Position numbers and translations under genes: made by a program | Assembly: GCF_002749615.1 (NCBI RefSeq) | Contig: NZ_CP024201.1 | Span: 1,302,001 to 1,366,000, forward strand | DNA from: Caulobacter mirabilis | GTDB taxonomy: Bacteria > Pseudomonadota > Alphaproteobacteria > Caulobacterales > Caulobacteraceae | Direction of reading: 5' to 3' | Length of the DNA stretch: 64,000 nt | Notes under the pieces: model-generated | What the model was told of the DNA's origin: nothing | Databases searched by the model: none | The model's input: only the letters and a program-made list of their open reading frames with translations | In this document: piece after piece, positions 9,959 through 18,573 of the stretch | How positions within the stretch are numbered: the stretch's first letter is position 1 | Layout: each line of letters opens with the position of its first letter

Positions 9959-10035
9959 GGGGACATGCTCCCGCTGGGTGCGTGTCCCCGTCCTTGCATT
10001 CAAGGGACACGCACCGCTTCGCGGAGCATGTCCCC
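9959..10035. repeat. REP-like hairpin pair (family A), copy 2
   Basis: Same two-hairpin arrangement as at 867-944: GGGGACATGCTCCC-gct-GGGTGCGTGTCCCC, then a short spacer, then GGGACACGCACCGC-ttc-GCGGAGCATGTCCCC. It lies 80 bp upstream of msrP. Confidence 0.85.
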
Positions 10036-10114
10036 TGTAACCAAGCCGCCCCCGCCTCCGAATTGACTCCATCGCGGCGCTGGTTCGTCATCGGCGCGAA
10101 GATCGGAGCCGACC

Positions 10115-11038
10115 ATGCTGATCCGTCACCGGGGCGACCTGACCGAGAACGACGTCACGCCCAAGGACATCTATCTCCGACGCCGCGAGTTCATGGCCGG
10201 GGCGCTGGGTCTCGGTTTGAGCCTGACGGCCGGCGCAGCCGGGGCCGTGCCATTGAAGGGCGCGCCCAGCCCCTATTCCACCGACGAGAAGAAGACGCCC
10301 CGCGAGGACGTCACGACCTACAACAACTTCTATGAGTTCGGCGTCGACAAGGACGACCCGGCCCGCAACGCCGGCCGGCTGAGCGTCTCGCCCTGGAGGG
10401 TCAAGGTCGACGGCGCCTGCGCCAAACCGGGCGTCATCGACCTGGCCGACTTCCTGCGCGGCAACGCCCTGCAGGAGCGGATCTACCGGCTGCGCTGCGT
10501 CGAGGGCTGGTCGATGGTCATCCCCTGGCTGGGCGTGCCGCTGGCCGACCTGCTCAAGAAGTACGAGCCGACCAGCAAGGCCAGGTTCGTCGCCTTCGAG
10601 ACCCTGTATCGACCCAAGGAGATGATCGGCCAGCAGCGCGGCGTGCTCGACTGGCCCTATCGCGAGGGCCTGCGCATCGACGAGGCCCTGCATCCGCTGA
10701 CCATCATGGCCGTCGGCCTCTACGGCGAGACCCTGCCCAAGCAGAACGGCGCGCCGATGCGGCTGGTCGTCCCCTGGAAGTACGGCTTCAAGAGCATCAA
10801 GAGCGTGGTCCGGATCAGCTTCGTCGAGCGCCAGCCGCGGACCGCCTGGAACGACCTGGCGCCCAACGAGTACGGCTTCTATTCCAACGTGAACCCGCAG
10901 GTGGACCATCCGCGCTGGTCCCAGGCCACCGAACGGCGCATCGGCGAGTTCCGGCGGCGCGACACCCTGATGTTCAACGGCTACGGCGACCAGGTCGCCT
11001 CGATGTACCGCGGCCTGGACCTGAAGAAATACTTCTGA
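10115..11038 (+). CDS. msrP: Protein-methionine-sulfoxide reductase, molybdopterin catalytic subunit
   Basis: Periplasmic Mo-molybdopterin enzyme (formerly YedY) that reduces oxidised methionine in envelope proteins, with electrons from MsrQ. The 307 residues begin with a twin-arginine signal ([17 protein letters not shown], about 21-37). The Mo-ligating cysteine is C128 in [25 protein letters not shown] and the C-terminal region are typical of the sulfite-oxidase-fold family. The length is normal. The ATG at 10115 overlaps no neighbour. It is followed without a gap by msrQ, sharing TGATG. Confidence 0.95.
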   Translation: MLIRHRGDLTENDVTPKDIYLRRREFMAGALGLGLSLTAGAAGAVPLKGAPSPYSTDEKKTPREDVTTYNNFYEFGVDKDDPARNAGRLSVSPWRVKVDGACAKPGVIDLADFLRGNALQERIYRLRCVEGWSMVIPWLGVPLADLLKKYEPTSKARFVAFETLYRPKEMIGQQRGVLDWPYREGLRIDEALHPLTIMAVGLYGETLPKQNGAPMRLVVPWKYGFKSIKSVVRISFVERQPRTAWNDLAPNEYGFYSNVNPQVDHPRWSQATERRIGEFRRRDTLMFNGYGDQVASMYRGLDLKKYF

Positions 11039-11655
11039 TGGGTCGTGAGACGAGGGACCGGCTGGTCTACGTCGCCGTCTGGCTGGCCTGTCTGGCGCCG
11101 CTGCTGTGGCTGGCCTGGCAGGCCTACGACGGCGCGCTGGGCGCCAATCCGATCGAGCGGCTGATCCGCCAGCTGGGCGTCTGGGGTCTGCGCCTGCTGC
11201 TGGTCGGGCTGGCGATCACCCCCCTGGCCCGGATCCTGCGGCAGCCGCGCCTGATCCGCTTCCGCCGGACCATCGGCCTGTTCGCCTTCACCTACGTGCT
11301 GCTGCACCTGTCGACCTACATCGGCGTCGACCAGTTCTTCGACTGGCAGGCGATCGGCAAGGACATCGCCAAGCGGCCCTACATCACCATCGGCATGACC
11401 GCCTTCGTCCTGCTGGTCCCGCTGGCCGTGACCTCGACCAACTGGGCGATCCGCAGGCTGGGGCCGCTGCGCTGGCGGAAGCTGCACCGGCTGATCTACC
11501 TGATCGTCCCGCTGGGCGTCGCGCACTACTTCCTGCTGGTCAAGGCCGACCACCGGCCGCCGCTGATCTACGGCGCCATCCTGGCGCTGCTGCTCGGCTG
11601 GCGGGTCTGGGACTGGGCCCGGCCCCGGCTCAGGGTTGCGCCAGCACGGCGCTGA
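11038..11655 (+). CDS. msrQ: Protein-methionine-sulfoxide reductase, heme-binding membrane subunit
   Basis: Integral membrane b-type cytochrome (YedZ) that passes electrons from the quinol pool to MsrP. The 205 residues have about five to six helices, with His residues in YVLLHLSTYI, KLHRLIYLIVPLG and VAHYFLL as candidate heme ligands. The start overlaps the msrP stop (TGATG), so the pair is translationally coupled. The last 26 bases overlap the 3' end of a convergent gene. Confidence 0.93.
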   Translation: MGRETRDRLVYVAVWLACLAPLLWLAWQAYDGALGANPIERLIRQLGVWGLRLLLVGLAITPLARILRQPRLIRFRRTIGLFAFTYVLLHLSTYIGVDQFFDWQAIGKDIAKRPYITIGMTAFVLLVPLAVTSTNWAIRRLGPLRWRKLHRLIYLIVPLGVAHYFLLVKADHRPPLIYGAILALLLGWRVWDWARPRLRVAPARR

Positions 11656-12013
11656 GGACGAACAGAGGGAACAGGAAGGGCAGGGCGATCGAGCCCCAGA
11701 AACCCAGGCTCCAGGTCCGGCGCCGGAAGCCCTCGACATCGACCGGCCGCACCACCGTTTCGGTCAGCACGCCGGCCAGGTAGGCGAGGTTGGCGCCGAC
11801 CATGATCGCCAGGAAGCCGGTCCCCAGGAACAGGGTTATCGACAGGATTTCCCGCGGCGTGTCGGGCATCGGCTCGCCCAGCCCGAGCATGGTCAGCCAG
11901 ACGGCGCCGTAGGCGGCCCAGCCCGCGACCGCGAGCCCCAGGTTGTAGCGCAGCCGCCGTCGTTCCCACCAAAGCCAGGCCTCGCGCCCGCCGGGTTGCG
12001 TCGTGTCGGTCAT
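11630..12013 (-). CDS. Hypothetical membrane protein
   Basis: A 127-residue protein with three hydrophobic helices (LGLAVAGWAAYGAVWLTML, LSITLFLGTGFLAIMVGANL, SLGFWGSIALPFLFPLFVLS). It resembles small 2TM/3TM proteins of unknown function. Convergent with msrQ, overlapping its 3' end by 26 bases. No catalytic motif is seen. Confidence 0.6.
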   Translation of the reverse strand: MTDTTQPGGREAWLWWERRRLRYNLGLAVAGWAAYGAVWLTMLGLGEPMPDTPREILSITLFLGTGFLAIMVGANLAYLAGVLTETVVRPVDVEGFRRRTWSLGFWGSIALPFLFPLFVLSAVLAQP

Positions 12014-12070
12014 GGCTTTCCTTCCCCGGCATTCGGAATAGGCTGCCCGGACATCCTGGGGAGGCGTCCG

Positions 12071-12613
12071 ATGCAGAGTGCGGCTGGCGTAGCGCGGTCC
12101 TGTCTGCTTTCGGCGGCGATGCTCGTGCTGTTTCCGTGCAGCGCCCTGGCGGCAGAGGCGCCGAAGCCGGTCCTGTCGTTCGAGGACGACGGCGACGGGC
12201 TGGTGCTGGTCATCGCCAATCCCTCGGACGCGCCGTTGCCGATCGGCGGCACGCGCTACGCGCCGGTAGGGAAGCTCAGGATCCAGATCGCCGACCCGGA
12301 GGGCGTCCCCTACACATCGCTCATGGCCGGCGAAGGGGGCTGGTGGAACACCGGTGACTTGATCTCGAGCGACACGCGGCTGCCCAAACCATTCCTGACG
12401 TTGTCGCCCGGCCGGACGGTCCGCATTTCGCAGACGCCGGAGATCCTGGCGAGCGGCTATCGCCCTGACCGCGCGCCCGCCAAGGGCCTGTGCCGCTACC
12501 GATTGCAGGGCGAGGTGTTCCCCTGGGGCGTCTCCTGGCCGCCGATCGCCGTCGAGAGCGACTGGCGCACGATGGACTGCGCCCGCCTGTTCGGGGCGGA
12601 GCCAATGGTCTAG
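12071..12613 (+). CDS. Hypothetical exported protein
   Basis: A 180-residue protein with a signal peptide (SCLLSAAMLVLFPCSALAAEA). The mature part begins KPVLSFEDDGDGLVLVIANPSDAPLP (given in part here: LVLVIANPSDAPLPIGG), which suggests a beta-sandwich. Two cysteines, in GLCRYRLQG and TMDCARLF, may pair in the periplasm. The ATG at 12071 follows a GGGGAGG ribosome-binding site. I do not recognise the family. Confidence 0.6.
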   Translation: MQSAAGVARSCLLSAAMLVLFPCSALAAEAPKPVLSFEDDGDGLVLVIANPSDAPLPIGGTRYAPVGKLRIQIADPEGVPYTSLMAGEGGWWNTGDLISSDTRLPKPFLTLSPGRTVRISQTPEILASGYRPDRAPAKGLCRYRLQGEVFPWGVSWPPIAVESDWRTMDCARLFGAEPMV

Positions 12614-12885
12614 CGGTCTTCGCGTTGATGGCGAATGCGCACGATCAGGATCGTGTCGCCTTGGATTTCGTACCAGAGGTCATAGGCCGCGACGCGGAGA
12701 TGCCGGACGTCCCGGTGACCATAACGATGCAATCGCTCGCCGATGCGGGAGTGAACGAGGAGTCTGTCGGGCGCTTCGACGAGCATTCTCGCGACCTTGG
12801 CGGCCGCGACCGGATTCGCGGACTCGAGGAAGGCGTGGAGCCGTCCGACATCGTCTGATGCTTCGCGGCTCCAGCGTATCTTCAT
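12610..12885 (-). CDS. ParE/RelE-fold toxin
   Basis: A 91-residue basic protein of the type II toxin family. It has the N-terminal IRWSREASDDVGRLHAFLE helix pair, then LLVHSRIGERLHRYGHRDVRHLRVAAYDLWYEI and VRIRHQREDR at the C-terminus, the usual ParE/RelE layout. Its ATG overlaps the antitoxin stop (ATGA, 12882-12885), which keeps expression coupled. ParE members act on DNA gyrase and RelE members cut mRNA; the sequence alone does not decide between them, although the RHH partner favours ParE. Confidence 0.85.
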   Translation of the reverse strand: MKIRWSREASDDVGRLHAFLESANPVAAAKVARMLVEAPDRLLVHSRIGERLHRYGHRDVRHLRVAAYDLWYEIQGDTILIVRIRHQREDR

Positions 12886-13142
12886 CTGGGACGAGGTTTC
12901 GGATTGTCGCTGCCGAGGCTGGCCGCCCAGGCCTGCATGTCTTCGTGGCTGACGGTTCGGCCGGCGTCGATATCGGCCAGACCCTCGAGGATCAGCTGAT
13001 GGCGACGCTCTTCCTCGATAAGCCAGGTCTTCAAGGCCTGTTTGACGATCCAGGCCCGCGGCCGGTCGAGGCGCTCGGCGGCGGCGTCGACCTTTTCGGC
13101 CAGGTCGATGGGAACATGGGCGGTCAAGACGCGGGTGGCCAT
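12882..13142 (-). CDS. Ribbon-helix-helix (CopG/ParD-type) antitoxin
   Basis: An 86-residue protein with an N-terminal RHH domain (TRVLTAHVPIDLAEKVDAAA, then RLDRPRAWIVKQALKTWL) and a charged C-terminal tail that probably wraps the toxin. It should neutralise the downstream ParE/RelE toxin and repress its own promoter. I chose the ATG at 13142 over an in-frame ATG at 13193, because the longer form would read through a 17-bp palindrome that is the likely operator. The ATG at 13193 overlaps the radC stop codon. Confidence 0.85.
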   Translation of the reverse strand: MATRVLTAHVPIDLAEKVDAAAERLDRPRAWIVKQALKTWLIEEERRHQLILEGLADIDAGRTVSHEDMQAWAASLGSDNPKPRPR

Positions 13143-13149
13143 GGCGGTT

Positions 13150-13166
13150 CCAATCAGTCTGATTGG
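13150..13166. promoter_or_regulatory. Toxin-antitoxin operator, 17-bp palindrome
   Basis: Perfect inverted repeat CCAATCAG-T-CTGATTGG, 8 bases upstream of the antitoxin ATG. A further half-site CTGATTGG at 13179-13186 repeats the right arm (13159-13166) exactly 20 bp away, two helical turns. This fits cooperative binding of RHH dimers on the promoter. Confidence 0.7.
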
Positions 13167-13189
13167 GGCGGATTGTGCCTGATTGGCCT

Positions 13190-13867
13190 TCATTTCAGCA
13201 ACCCCAGCGCCTTGAAGCTGGCCACGCCCTCGCGGCCGACGACCAGGTGGTCGTGGACCGAGATGCGCAGGGGGCGGCCGGCCTCGACGACCTGGCGGGT
13301 CATGTCGATGTCGGCCCCGCTGGGCGTGGGGTCGCCGCTGGGATGGTTGTGCACCAGGATCACCGCGCTGGCCGACAGCTCCAGGGCCCGGCGCACCACC
13401 TCGCGGGCGTAGACGGGAGCGTGGTCGACGGTGCCGCGGTTCTGGATCTCGTCGAGGATCAGCTGGTTCTTGCGGTCCAGGAACAGCACGCGGAACTGCT
13501 CGCGCGGCTCGTTGGCCAGGGCGACCTTCACATAGGCGAGCAGGGCGCTCCAGGACGAGATCACCGTGCGCTTGGCGATCTTCTCGCGCCCCACCCGCAG
13601 CGTCGCCTCGCCGAGCAGCTTGAGGTCCAGCGCCGCCTGTTCGCCGACGCCGGGCACCGTGCGGGTCTCCTCGATCGCCGCCCCCAGCACGCCCGAGAAC
13701 GAGCCGAACCGGGTCAGCAGCGCCTTGGCGATCGGCTTGACGTCCCCGCGCGGGAAGGTGCGGAACAGGAACAGCTCCAGCAGCTCGTAGTCGGGCACGG
13801 CGTCCAGGCTCTTCAGGGCCCTGTCGCGCAGCCGCTCGCGATGGCCCAGCCGATGCTCTTCGGCCAT
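13190..13867 (-). CDS. radC: RadC/UPF0758 family JAMM-domain protein
   Basis: A 225-residue protein with N-terminal helix-hairpin-helix elements (LLELFLFRTFPRGDVKPIAK, VPGVGEQAALDLKLL) and a C-terminal JAMM-type domain with the metal motif HNHPSGDPTPSGAD. Despite the name, a direct role in recombinational repair is not established for the family. The ATG at 13867 is supported by the start of homology; the frame continues upstream without a good site. The stop overlaps the alternative antitoxin start, so radC and the toxin-antitoxin pair are adjacent on the same strand. Confidence 0.9.
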   Translation of the reverse strand: MAEEHRLGHRERLRDRALKSLDAVPDYELLELFLFRTFPRGDVKPIAKALLTRFGSFSGVLGAAIEETRTVPGVGEQAALDLKLLGEATLRVGREKIAKRTVISSWSALLAYVKVALANEPREQFRVLFLDRKNQLILDEIQNRGTVDHAPVYAREVVRRALELSASAVILVHNHPSGDPTPSGADIDMTRQVVEAGRPLRISVHDHLVVGREGVASFKALGLLK

Positions 13868-13983
13868 GGTCGGACGTCCTCCCCGGTGCCCGCAGCTTGT
13901 CTCAATCGTCGGTTGCCGCCAAGGGGTTGACCACTCGCGGCATGGGCGCAGGATGCGGTCCTCGAACGAGCGGAGCGCGGGCC

Positions 13984-14511
13984 ATGTCCGAGCCGTCACC
14001 GCCGCCGTCGCGAGGCCTCAGCCCAGCGGGCTGGACCGCGATCAGCGCCATCGCCGTCGCCCTGATCGGGGCCGTGGTCACCCTGGGGCCGGGCCTGATG
14101 TCCAGGGACAAGCCGGCGCCGGGCGACGCGCCTTCCGCTCCGAAGGCGGCGGAGGAGAAGGCCGCGCCCGCCGCCGACGATCCCGCCGTGCTGGCCGGGC
14201 GCTGGACCGGCCTCGCCCGGGCGGCCGGCGGAGAGTCCTTCCCGATCGAGATCGAGGTGACCGCAGGCTGTACGTTGAACGGCCCGTGCGGCGCGATCCG
14301 GGTCCCGCGGATCCCCTGCAACGGCCGGCTGACCCTGATCGCCGCCGGGGCGCAGGGCTTCGAATTCCGGGTTGACGACTTCGACGCCGCCAGTGATCCG
14401 GCCGTCTGCAAGCCCGGCGGCGGCGAGGTCCTGCGGCCGGGCCCGAACGGGACGCTGCGCTACACGGCCACCTATTCCAATGCGACGGGGCTGCTCAACA
14501 GGGCGGAGTAG
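13984..14511 (+). CDS. Hypothetical single-pass membrane protein
   Basis: A 175-residue protein with one N-terminal hydrophobic helix (GWTAISAIAVALIGAVVTLG), an acidic/Ala-rich linker, and a C-terminal domain that begins VLAGRWTGLARAAGGESFPIEI (given in part: AGRWTGLARAAGGESFPIEI). That domain has four cysteines (AGCTL, GPCG, IPCNG, AVCKPG) that may form two disulfides. The domain is probably periplasmic. The family is not recognised. Confidence 0.55.
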   Translation: MSEPSPPPSRGLSPAGWTAISAIAVALIGAVVTLGPGLMSRDKPAPGDAPSAPKAAEEKAAPAADDPAVLAGRWTGLARAAGGESFPIEIEVTAGCTLNGPCGAIRVPRIPCNGRLTLIAAGAQGFEFRVDDFDAASDPAVCKPGGGEVLRPGPNGTLRYTATYSNATGLLNRAE

Positions 14512-14517
14512 GGGGCT

Positions 14518-15642
14518 CTATCCCGCCGTCACGATCCGCCGCGCGATCTCGGCGGACAGGCCGTCCAGGTCGAAGCCGGTGTTGGAGGTCATGACGATGG
14601 TCAGGTCGGCCTCGGGCATGTGCAGCAGCTGCGAGCGCGATCCCATCACCCGGCCGGGCCGGGTGATCACCGTCCAGCTTCGGCCAGCGAGGCTCCTGCG
14701 GCGGCTCCAGACGCCGTAGCCATAGTCGTCCAGGCCGGGCGTGAGCATCCTGCGCAGGCTCTCGGGCTTCAGCAGCCGGCCGCCGAACAGGGCGTCGGCG
14801 AAGGCCAGCACGTCCCCGGCCGTCGCGTAGGCGCCGCCGGCCGCGTACCAGTTCTCCGGATAGACGGGCGCGTCGTAGGCGAGCACGTCGCCGGCCGGGC
14901 TGCAGGGGACCGCCAACGCCGGCACGATCTCGCTCTGGCGCAGCATGCCCGAGCCGAGCATCCCCAGGGGCTCGAGGATCCGCTCGGCCAGGACCGCGTC
15001 GTAGGGCTTGCCGCGCAGCCGCTCGATGATCTTGCCGAGCACGATGTAGTCGGCGTTGTTGTAGTCGAAGGTCTTGCCCGGCTCGCGCGCCAGGGGCCCG
15101 CTACAGAACAGGTTCAGCAGCTGATCGGATGTGTAGGGCGTCTGGTAGAGCGGCAGCCGGCCGTGCCCGCGGGCGTCCTGCAGCGCGGCGGCGATCCCCT
15201 GCTGGACGTCCTCGATGTTGGGGATGCGGTCGATGTTCTCCAGCCCCGAGGTATGGTTCAGCAGCTGGTGGACGGTGACCTTGCGGGCGGCCTCGCCGGC
15301 GTAGTCAGGCAGGTAGGTCGCGATCGCGGCGCCCGGGTCGACCTTGCCCTCGTCGACCAGCTGCAGGATCAGGACCGCCGTGAAGGCCTTGGTGATCGAA
15401 CAGACCCAGTAGCGGGTGTCGAGTCGGCTCGGCGCGTTGAACGCCACATTGGCGACGCCGACGGCCTGGGCGTGGCGGAGGCGGCCGCCCTGCCGGACCA
15501 GCACGACACCGTCGAAACGCGGCCCCTGCCGGCTGGCGACGACGTCCGCGATCCGCGGGTCGCGCGGCTCCGCGGCCTGGGCAGCGGCAGGCGCCAGGGC
15601 CCCGGCGCCCACGGCGCCGATCAGGAAATCACGTCGGAACAC
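14518..15642 (-). CDS. Serine hydrolase, beta-lactamase class C / penicillin-binding-protein-like
   Basis: A 374-residue exported protein of the beta-lactamase/transpeptidase-like fold. It has an N-terminal RR signal (MFRRDFLIGAVGAGALAPAA) and the SxxK nucleophile motif CSITK (S82, K85). HQLLNHTSGL is a family hallmark, and the YxN-type motif is in FDYNNADY. This class includes esterases, D-aminopeptidases and true AmpC enzymes; nothing here proves beta-lactam hydrolysis. It stands alone between divergent and convergent neighbours. Confidence 0.85.
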   Translation of the reverse strand: MFRRDFLIGAVGAGALAPAAAQAAEPRDPRIADVVASRQGPRFDGVVLVRQGGRLRHAQAVGVANVAFNAPSRLDTRYWVCSITKAFTAVLILQLVDEGKVDPGAAIATYLPDYAGEAARKVTVHQLLNHTSGLENIDRIPNIEDVQQGIAAALQDARGHGRLPLYQTPYTSDQLLNLFCSGPLAREPGKTFDYNNADYIVLGKIIERLRGKPYDAVLAERILEPLGMLGSGMLRQSEIVPALAVPCSPAGDVLAYDAPVYPENWYAAGGAYATAGDVLAFADALFGGRLLKPESLRRMLTPGLDDYGYGVWSRRRSLAGRSWTVITRPGRVMGSRSQLLHMPEADLTIVMTSNTGFDLDGLSAEIARRIVTAG

Positions 15643-15708
15643 ACCGCTCTCCCTCGCTTGCGGGCGGGGAGGCTAGGCGCGCGGAGATGAACGGCCGCGT
15701 AACGGCGT

Positions 15709-16536
15709 TCAAGCGCCCTGGATGGGCGGCTGGAACAGGCCAGTCGGCGAGGCGGTGAACAGCTCCACCCCGTCCTTGGTCACGCCGCAGCTGTGTTCGC
15801 ACTGGGCCGACAGGCTCTTGTCGCGGGTCACCGCGGTCCAGCCGTCGCTCAGCACCTTCACCTGCGGCTTGCCCAGGTTCACCATCGGCTCGACGGTGAA
15901 GAACATGCCTTCCTCCAGCACCGGGCCGGCGCCCGGGCGGCCGAAGTGCAGGACGTTGGGGTCATCGTGGAAGACCCGGCCCAGGCCGTGGCCGCAGAAG
16001 TCGCGCACCACGCTGCAGCGTTGCGCCTCGACGTACTTCTGGATGGCGTGGCCGATGTCGCCGAAGGTATTCCCCGGCTTGATCTGCGCCAGGCCCAGGG
16101 CCAGCCCCTCGTAGGTCACCTCGACCAGCCGGCGCGCGCGCGGACCGACCTCGCCGACGCCGTACATGCGGCTGGTGTCGCCGTGCCAGCCGTCGACGAT
16201 GACGGTGACGTCGATGTTGGCGATGTCGCCTTCGCGCAGCTGCCGGTCGCTCGGGATCCCGTGGCAGACCACATGGTTGGTCGAGATGCAGACCGTGTGC
16301 TGGTAGCCCTTGTAGAACAGGCAGGCGGGCAGCCCGCCATGGTCCAGCACGAACTCGCGGGCCAGGGTGTCGAGATGCTCGGTGGTCACGCCGGGGACGA
16401 CATGCGGGATCAGCATGTCCAGGCACTCGGCGGCCAGCCGGCCGGCCTTGCGCATGCCCTCGAAGTCCTCAGGCTTGTGAATCTTGATCGCCCCGGTGCG
16501 GAATTCCGCGTCCGAGACGGCGTCCATCGTGCTCAT
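15709..16536 (-). CDS. map: Type I methionine aminopeptidase
   Basis: Removes the initiator methionine from nascent proteins; a dinuclear metal enzyme of the pita-bread fold. The 275 residues contain metal ligands in NIDVTVIVDGWHGDTSRMY (two Asp), CGHGLGRVFHDDPNVLH (His) and FFTVEPMV (Glu). The substrate-binding His is in YKGYQHTVCISTNHVVCHG. The length is normal. The ATG at 16536 is used; the next Met is three codons in. The 129 bases upstream separate it from a divergent gene. Confidence 0.95.
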   Translation of the reverse strand: MSTMDAVSDAEFRTGAIKIHKPEDFEGMRKAGRLAAECLDMLIPHVVPGVTTEHLDTLAREFVLDHGGLPACLFYKGYQHTVCISTNHVVCHGIPSDRQLREGDIANIDVTVIVDGWHGDTSRMYGVGEVGPRARRLVEVTYEGLALGLAQIKPGNTFGDIGHAIQKYVEAQRCSVVRDFCGHGLGRVFHDDPNVLHFGRPGAGPVLEEGMFFTVEPMVNLGKPQVKVLSDGWTAVTRDKSLSAQCEHSCGVTKDGVELFTASPTGLFQPPIQGA

Positions 16537-16665
16537 CGAACAGTCCTTTCGACCCGCGGCCGCGGCGGCGGGCGAATGCAATCGCTTTCGGTCCTATGTC
16601 GCAATCATAGCACGGAAGTTCAACGGGCGGTGACGCGGCGAGGGATGTCCGACTAGTCTGCGATC

Positions 16666-17481
16666 ATGAAGCCGCGCATCGCGATCGGGATCACCACCTA
16701 CCTCGACCTCTCGGACGTCGCCTTCGGCGCCGCCGTGTATGACGCCCTGGTCGCCGCCTCGAACCGTCTCGCGCCCGACAAAGGCAACGTCATGGGCATG
16801 CGGTGCGAGATCGCCTCGCGGCAGGATTTCGTCGACCGCTGGATGTCCCGCCTGCCGTTCGAAACCCGCGAGAACCGGGGGCGCGGGCCGGTCATCGACC
16901 GGGGCGAGTATGTCGTGGGTCTGCAATGGCGGTCGCGGGGCGGCAACGGGCGGGTGAACTTCCGGGCGCCGAGTTCAGACCCAAACGCCGACTGCACTCT
17001 CACGCTGGATCTCGCCTGGGCGGCGCGGACCGATTGGGCGGGGCTGTTCGATCGCCTGGTCGAGATCACGTCGCCGTCGCACGCCATGCTGCATCTGTTC
17101 ACCCCGGCCGAGATCGACGCCCATCCGCGGGGCGACCCGCACGACGACTTCGACGGGCCGGTGGTCGGGGAGGGGACCTTCACCGCTTGGCTGTCGTCCA
17201 TCGGCGACTGGCGGCGGCCCGACCGCCATCGGCCCGAGGAGCGGCGGCGGTATCGCTTTCTGCCGCAGCTCTCCTGGGCGAACGTCCTGGGCAAGGAATT
17301 CGACGGCTGCTACGACCCCGAGGCCATCCGGGCCCTGGGACAGGACACGCGGTCCGTGGGCGACGGGCTGGGTTTCCGGGTCACCGGCGCGCTGGCCGAC
17401 GTCGAGCGGGACCCCGACGCCTTCGCGGCGGCGCGCGCGAGGTTGCGAGGAGCCTTCGCGCCGGACGTTTTTCGGCGTTAG
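16666..17481 (+). CDS. Hypothetical protein
   Basis: A 271-residue soluble protein with no signal peptide or membrane helix. It is rich in Trp and Arg, with the stretches TAWLSSIGDW, RFLPQLSWANVLGKEFDG and DGLGFRVTGALADV. The WANVLG-type ending loosely recalls immunity proteins of polymorphic-toxin systems, but no toxin gene is next to it, so I leave the function open. Its 3' end is 3 bases from the convergent reductase gene. Confidence 0.5.
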   Translation: MKPRIAIGITTYLDLSDVAFGAAVYDALVAASNRLAPDKGNVMGMRCEIASRQDFVDRWMSRLPFETRENRGRGPVIDRGEYVVGLQWRSRGGNGRVNFRAPSSDPNADCTLTLDLAWAARTDWAGLFDRLVEITSPSHAMLHLFTPAEIDAHPRGDPHDDFDGPVVGEGTFTAWLSSIGDWRRPDRHRPEERRRYRFLPQLSWANVLGKEFDGCYDPEAIRALGQDTRSVGDGLGFRVTGALADVERDPDAFAAARARLRGAFAPDVFRR

Positions 17482-17484
17482 GGA

Positions 17485-18486
17485 TCAGCTCGCGCCGACC
17501 AGGCTCCGGCCGGTGTCGACCACGGTTTCCGCCGCGGGACGCGGGGCGAAGCCGAGCTGGCGGCGGGCCTTGCCTGGGTCGATGGCCTGCTTCCGGCCCA
17601 GGTCGGGGGTGAAGAACTTTAGCTGCGGCGTGACGACCGAGGCCAGGCGGAACAGCCAGTCCGGCATGCCGCCGGTCGGGACCTTGGCCGCGTCGGCGGG
17701 CGGCAGGCCGGCGCGCAGGGCGGCGGCGATCTCGGTCATCCAGAGGAACTCGCCGGCGGCGATGAACCGCTGTCCGGCCGCTTCCGGCGCGGTCATGGCC
17801 CGGATGTGCAGGTCGGCCAGGTCGCGCACGTCGACGATCCAGAAGCCCAGCCGGGGCAGGCGGGGCGGACGGCCCTTCAGCACCCCGTTGATGATCCCCA
17901 CCGAGCCGAGGTTGCGCGCCGACAGGGGCGGGCCGAACACGGCGGTCGGCAGGATGGTGGTCAGCGTTGTCGCGCCGCCTTCGCGCGCCATGAGGTCCCA
18001 GGCGTTGCGCTCGGCGAGGAGCTTGGAGCGGCGGTAGGCGTCGAACTGCGGGTCGGCGGCGTCGGCCCATACCGTCTCGTCGCTGACCACGCCGGAGTCG
18101 CGCGGGGCGCGGGCCGTGGCGGCGGCTGAGGTCATGACCACCCGCTTCACCCCCGCGGCCACGGCCGCCTTCAGCACCCGCAGCGCGCCGTCCCGCGCCG
18201 GCGTGATCAGGTCCGCGTCCGGCGCGCCGCCGCCGAGCGGAGAGGCGACGTGGAGGACGTAGTCGACGCCCGCCATCGCCTGCGCCCAGCCGGCGTCGGC
18301 GGTCAGGTCGGCCTGGAAGACCGTCAGCCGGTCGGTGTCGCCGGCGTCGACGGTCTCGCGCAGCTCCGCCTCGCCCGAAGCGCTGCGCAGGGTGGTCCGC
18401 ACCGCATAGCCGCGCTCCAGCAGCAGCTTGACGCACCAGCCGCCGATGTAGCCGCTTCCGCCCGTCACCAGCACCGTTTCGGCCAT
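17485..18486 (-). CDS. NAD-dependent epimerase/dehydratase, dihydroflavonol-4-reductase-like
   Basis: A 333-residue extended SDR. The Rossmann motif is TGGSGYIGGW (8-17). The active-site YxxxK is in FDAYRRSKLLAE, preceded by VVMTSAAAT with the catalytic Ser. The HVASPLGGG and FGPPLSARN segments fit the dihydroflavonol/aldehyde reductase subgroup. The substrate is unknown. It is divergent from a TetR regulator, and two TetR-type operators lie between them, so it is probably that regulator's target. Confidence 0.85.
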   Translation of the reverse strand: MAETVLVTGGSGYIGGWCVKLLLERGYAVRTTLRSASGEAELRETVDAGDTDRLTVFQADLTADAGWAQAMAGVDYVLHVASPLGGGAPDADLITPARDGALRVLKAAVAAGVKRVVMTSAAATARAPRDSGVVSDETVWADAADPQFDAYRRSKLLAERNAWDLMAREGGATTLTTILPTAVFGPPLSARNLGSVGIINGVLKGRPPRLPRLGFWIVDVRDLADLHIRAMTAPEAAGQRFIAAGEFLWMTEIAAALRAGLPPADAAKVPTGGMPDWLFRLASVVTPQLKFFTPDLGRKQAIDPGKARRQLGFAPRPAAETVVDTGRSLVGAS

Positions 18487-18512
18487 GGGGTTCTCCCGGT
18501 TGCCGCCAAAAG

Positions 18513-18560
18513 TCTACGATCGTATACATGGGCGATCATTCGATGTCTACAACTGTATAA
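18513..18560. promoter_or_regulatory. Two TetR-type operators in the reductase/TetR divergent promoter
   Basis: GTCTACGATCGTATAC at 18513-18528 is palindromic in 14 of 16 positions. A related site, GTCTACAACTGTATAA, is at 18545-18560; the centres are 32 bp apart, about three helical turns. The second site overlaps a perfect TATAAT at 18556-18561 that could be the -10 box of the regulator gene, so binding there would repress it. Confidence 0.65.
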
Positions 18561-18573
18561 TTGCGAGGGCTCC

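Noticed and set aside
9982..10335. 117-codon frame starting in the REP-like pair before msrP
   Set aside because: It overlaps msrP in another frame and has an Arg-rich artefact composition.
13143..13193. Longer antitoxin from the ATG at 13193
   Set aside because: It would translate through the operator palindrome and add 17 residues with no RHH homology; the ATG at 13142 is better.
14518..15642. Calling the serine hydrolase a true AmpC beta-lactamase
   Set aside because: SxxK and YxN motifs are common to esterases and peptidases of the same fold; no AmpR or resistance context is present.
16666..17481. Assignment of the hypothetical protein as a toxin immunity protein
   Set aside because: Only a weak WANVLG-like resemblance and no polymorphic toxin gene nearby.
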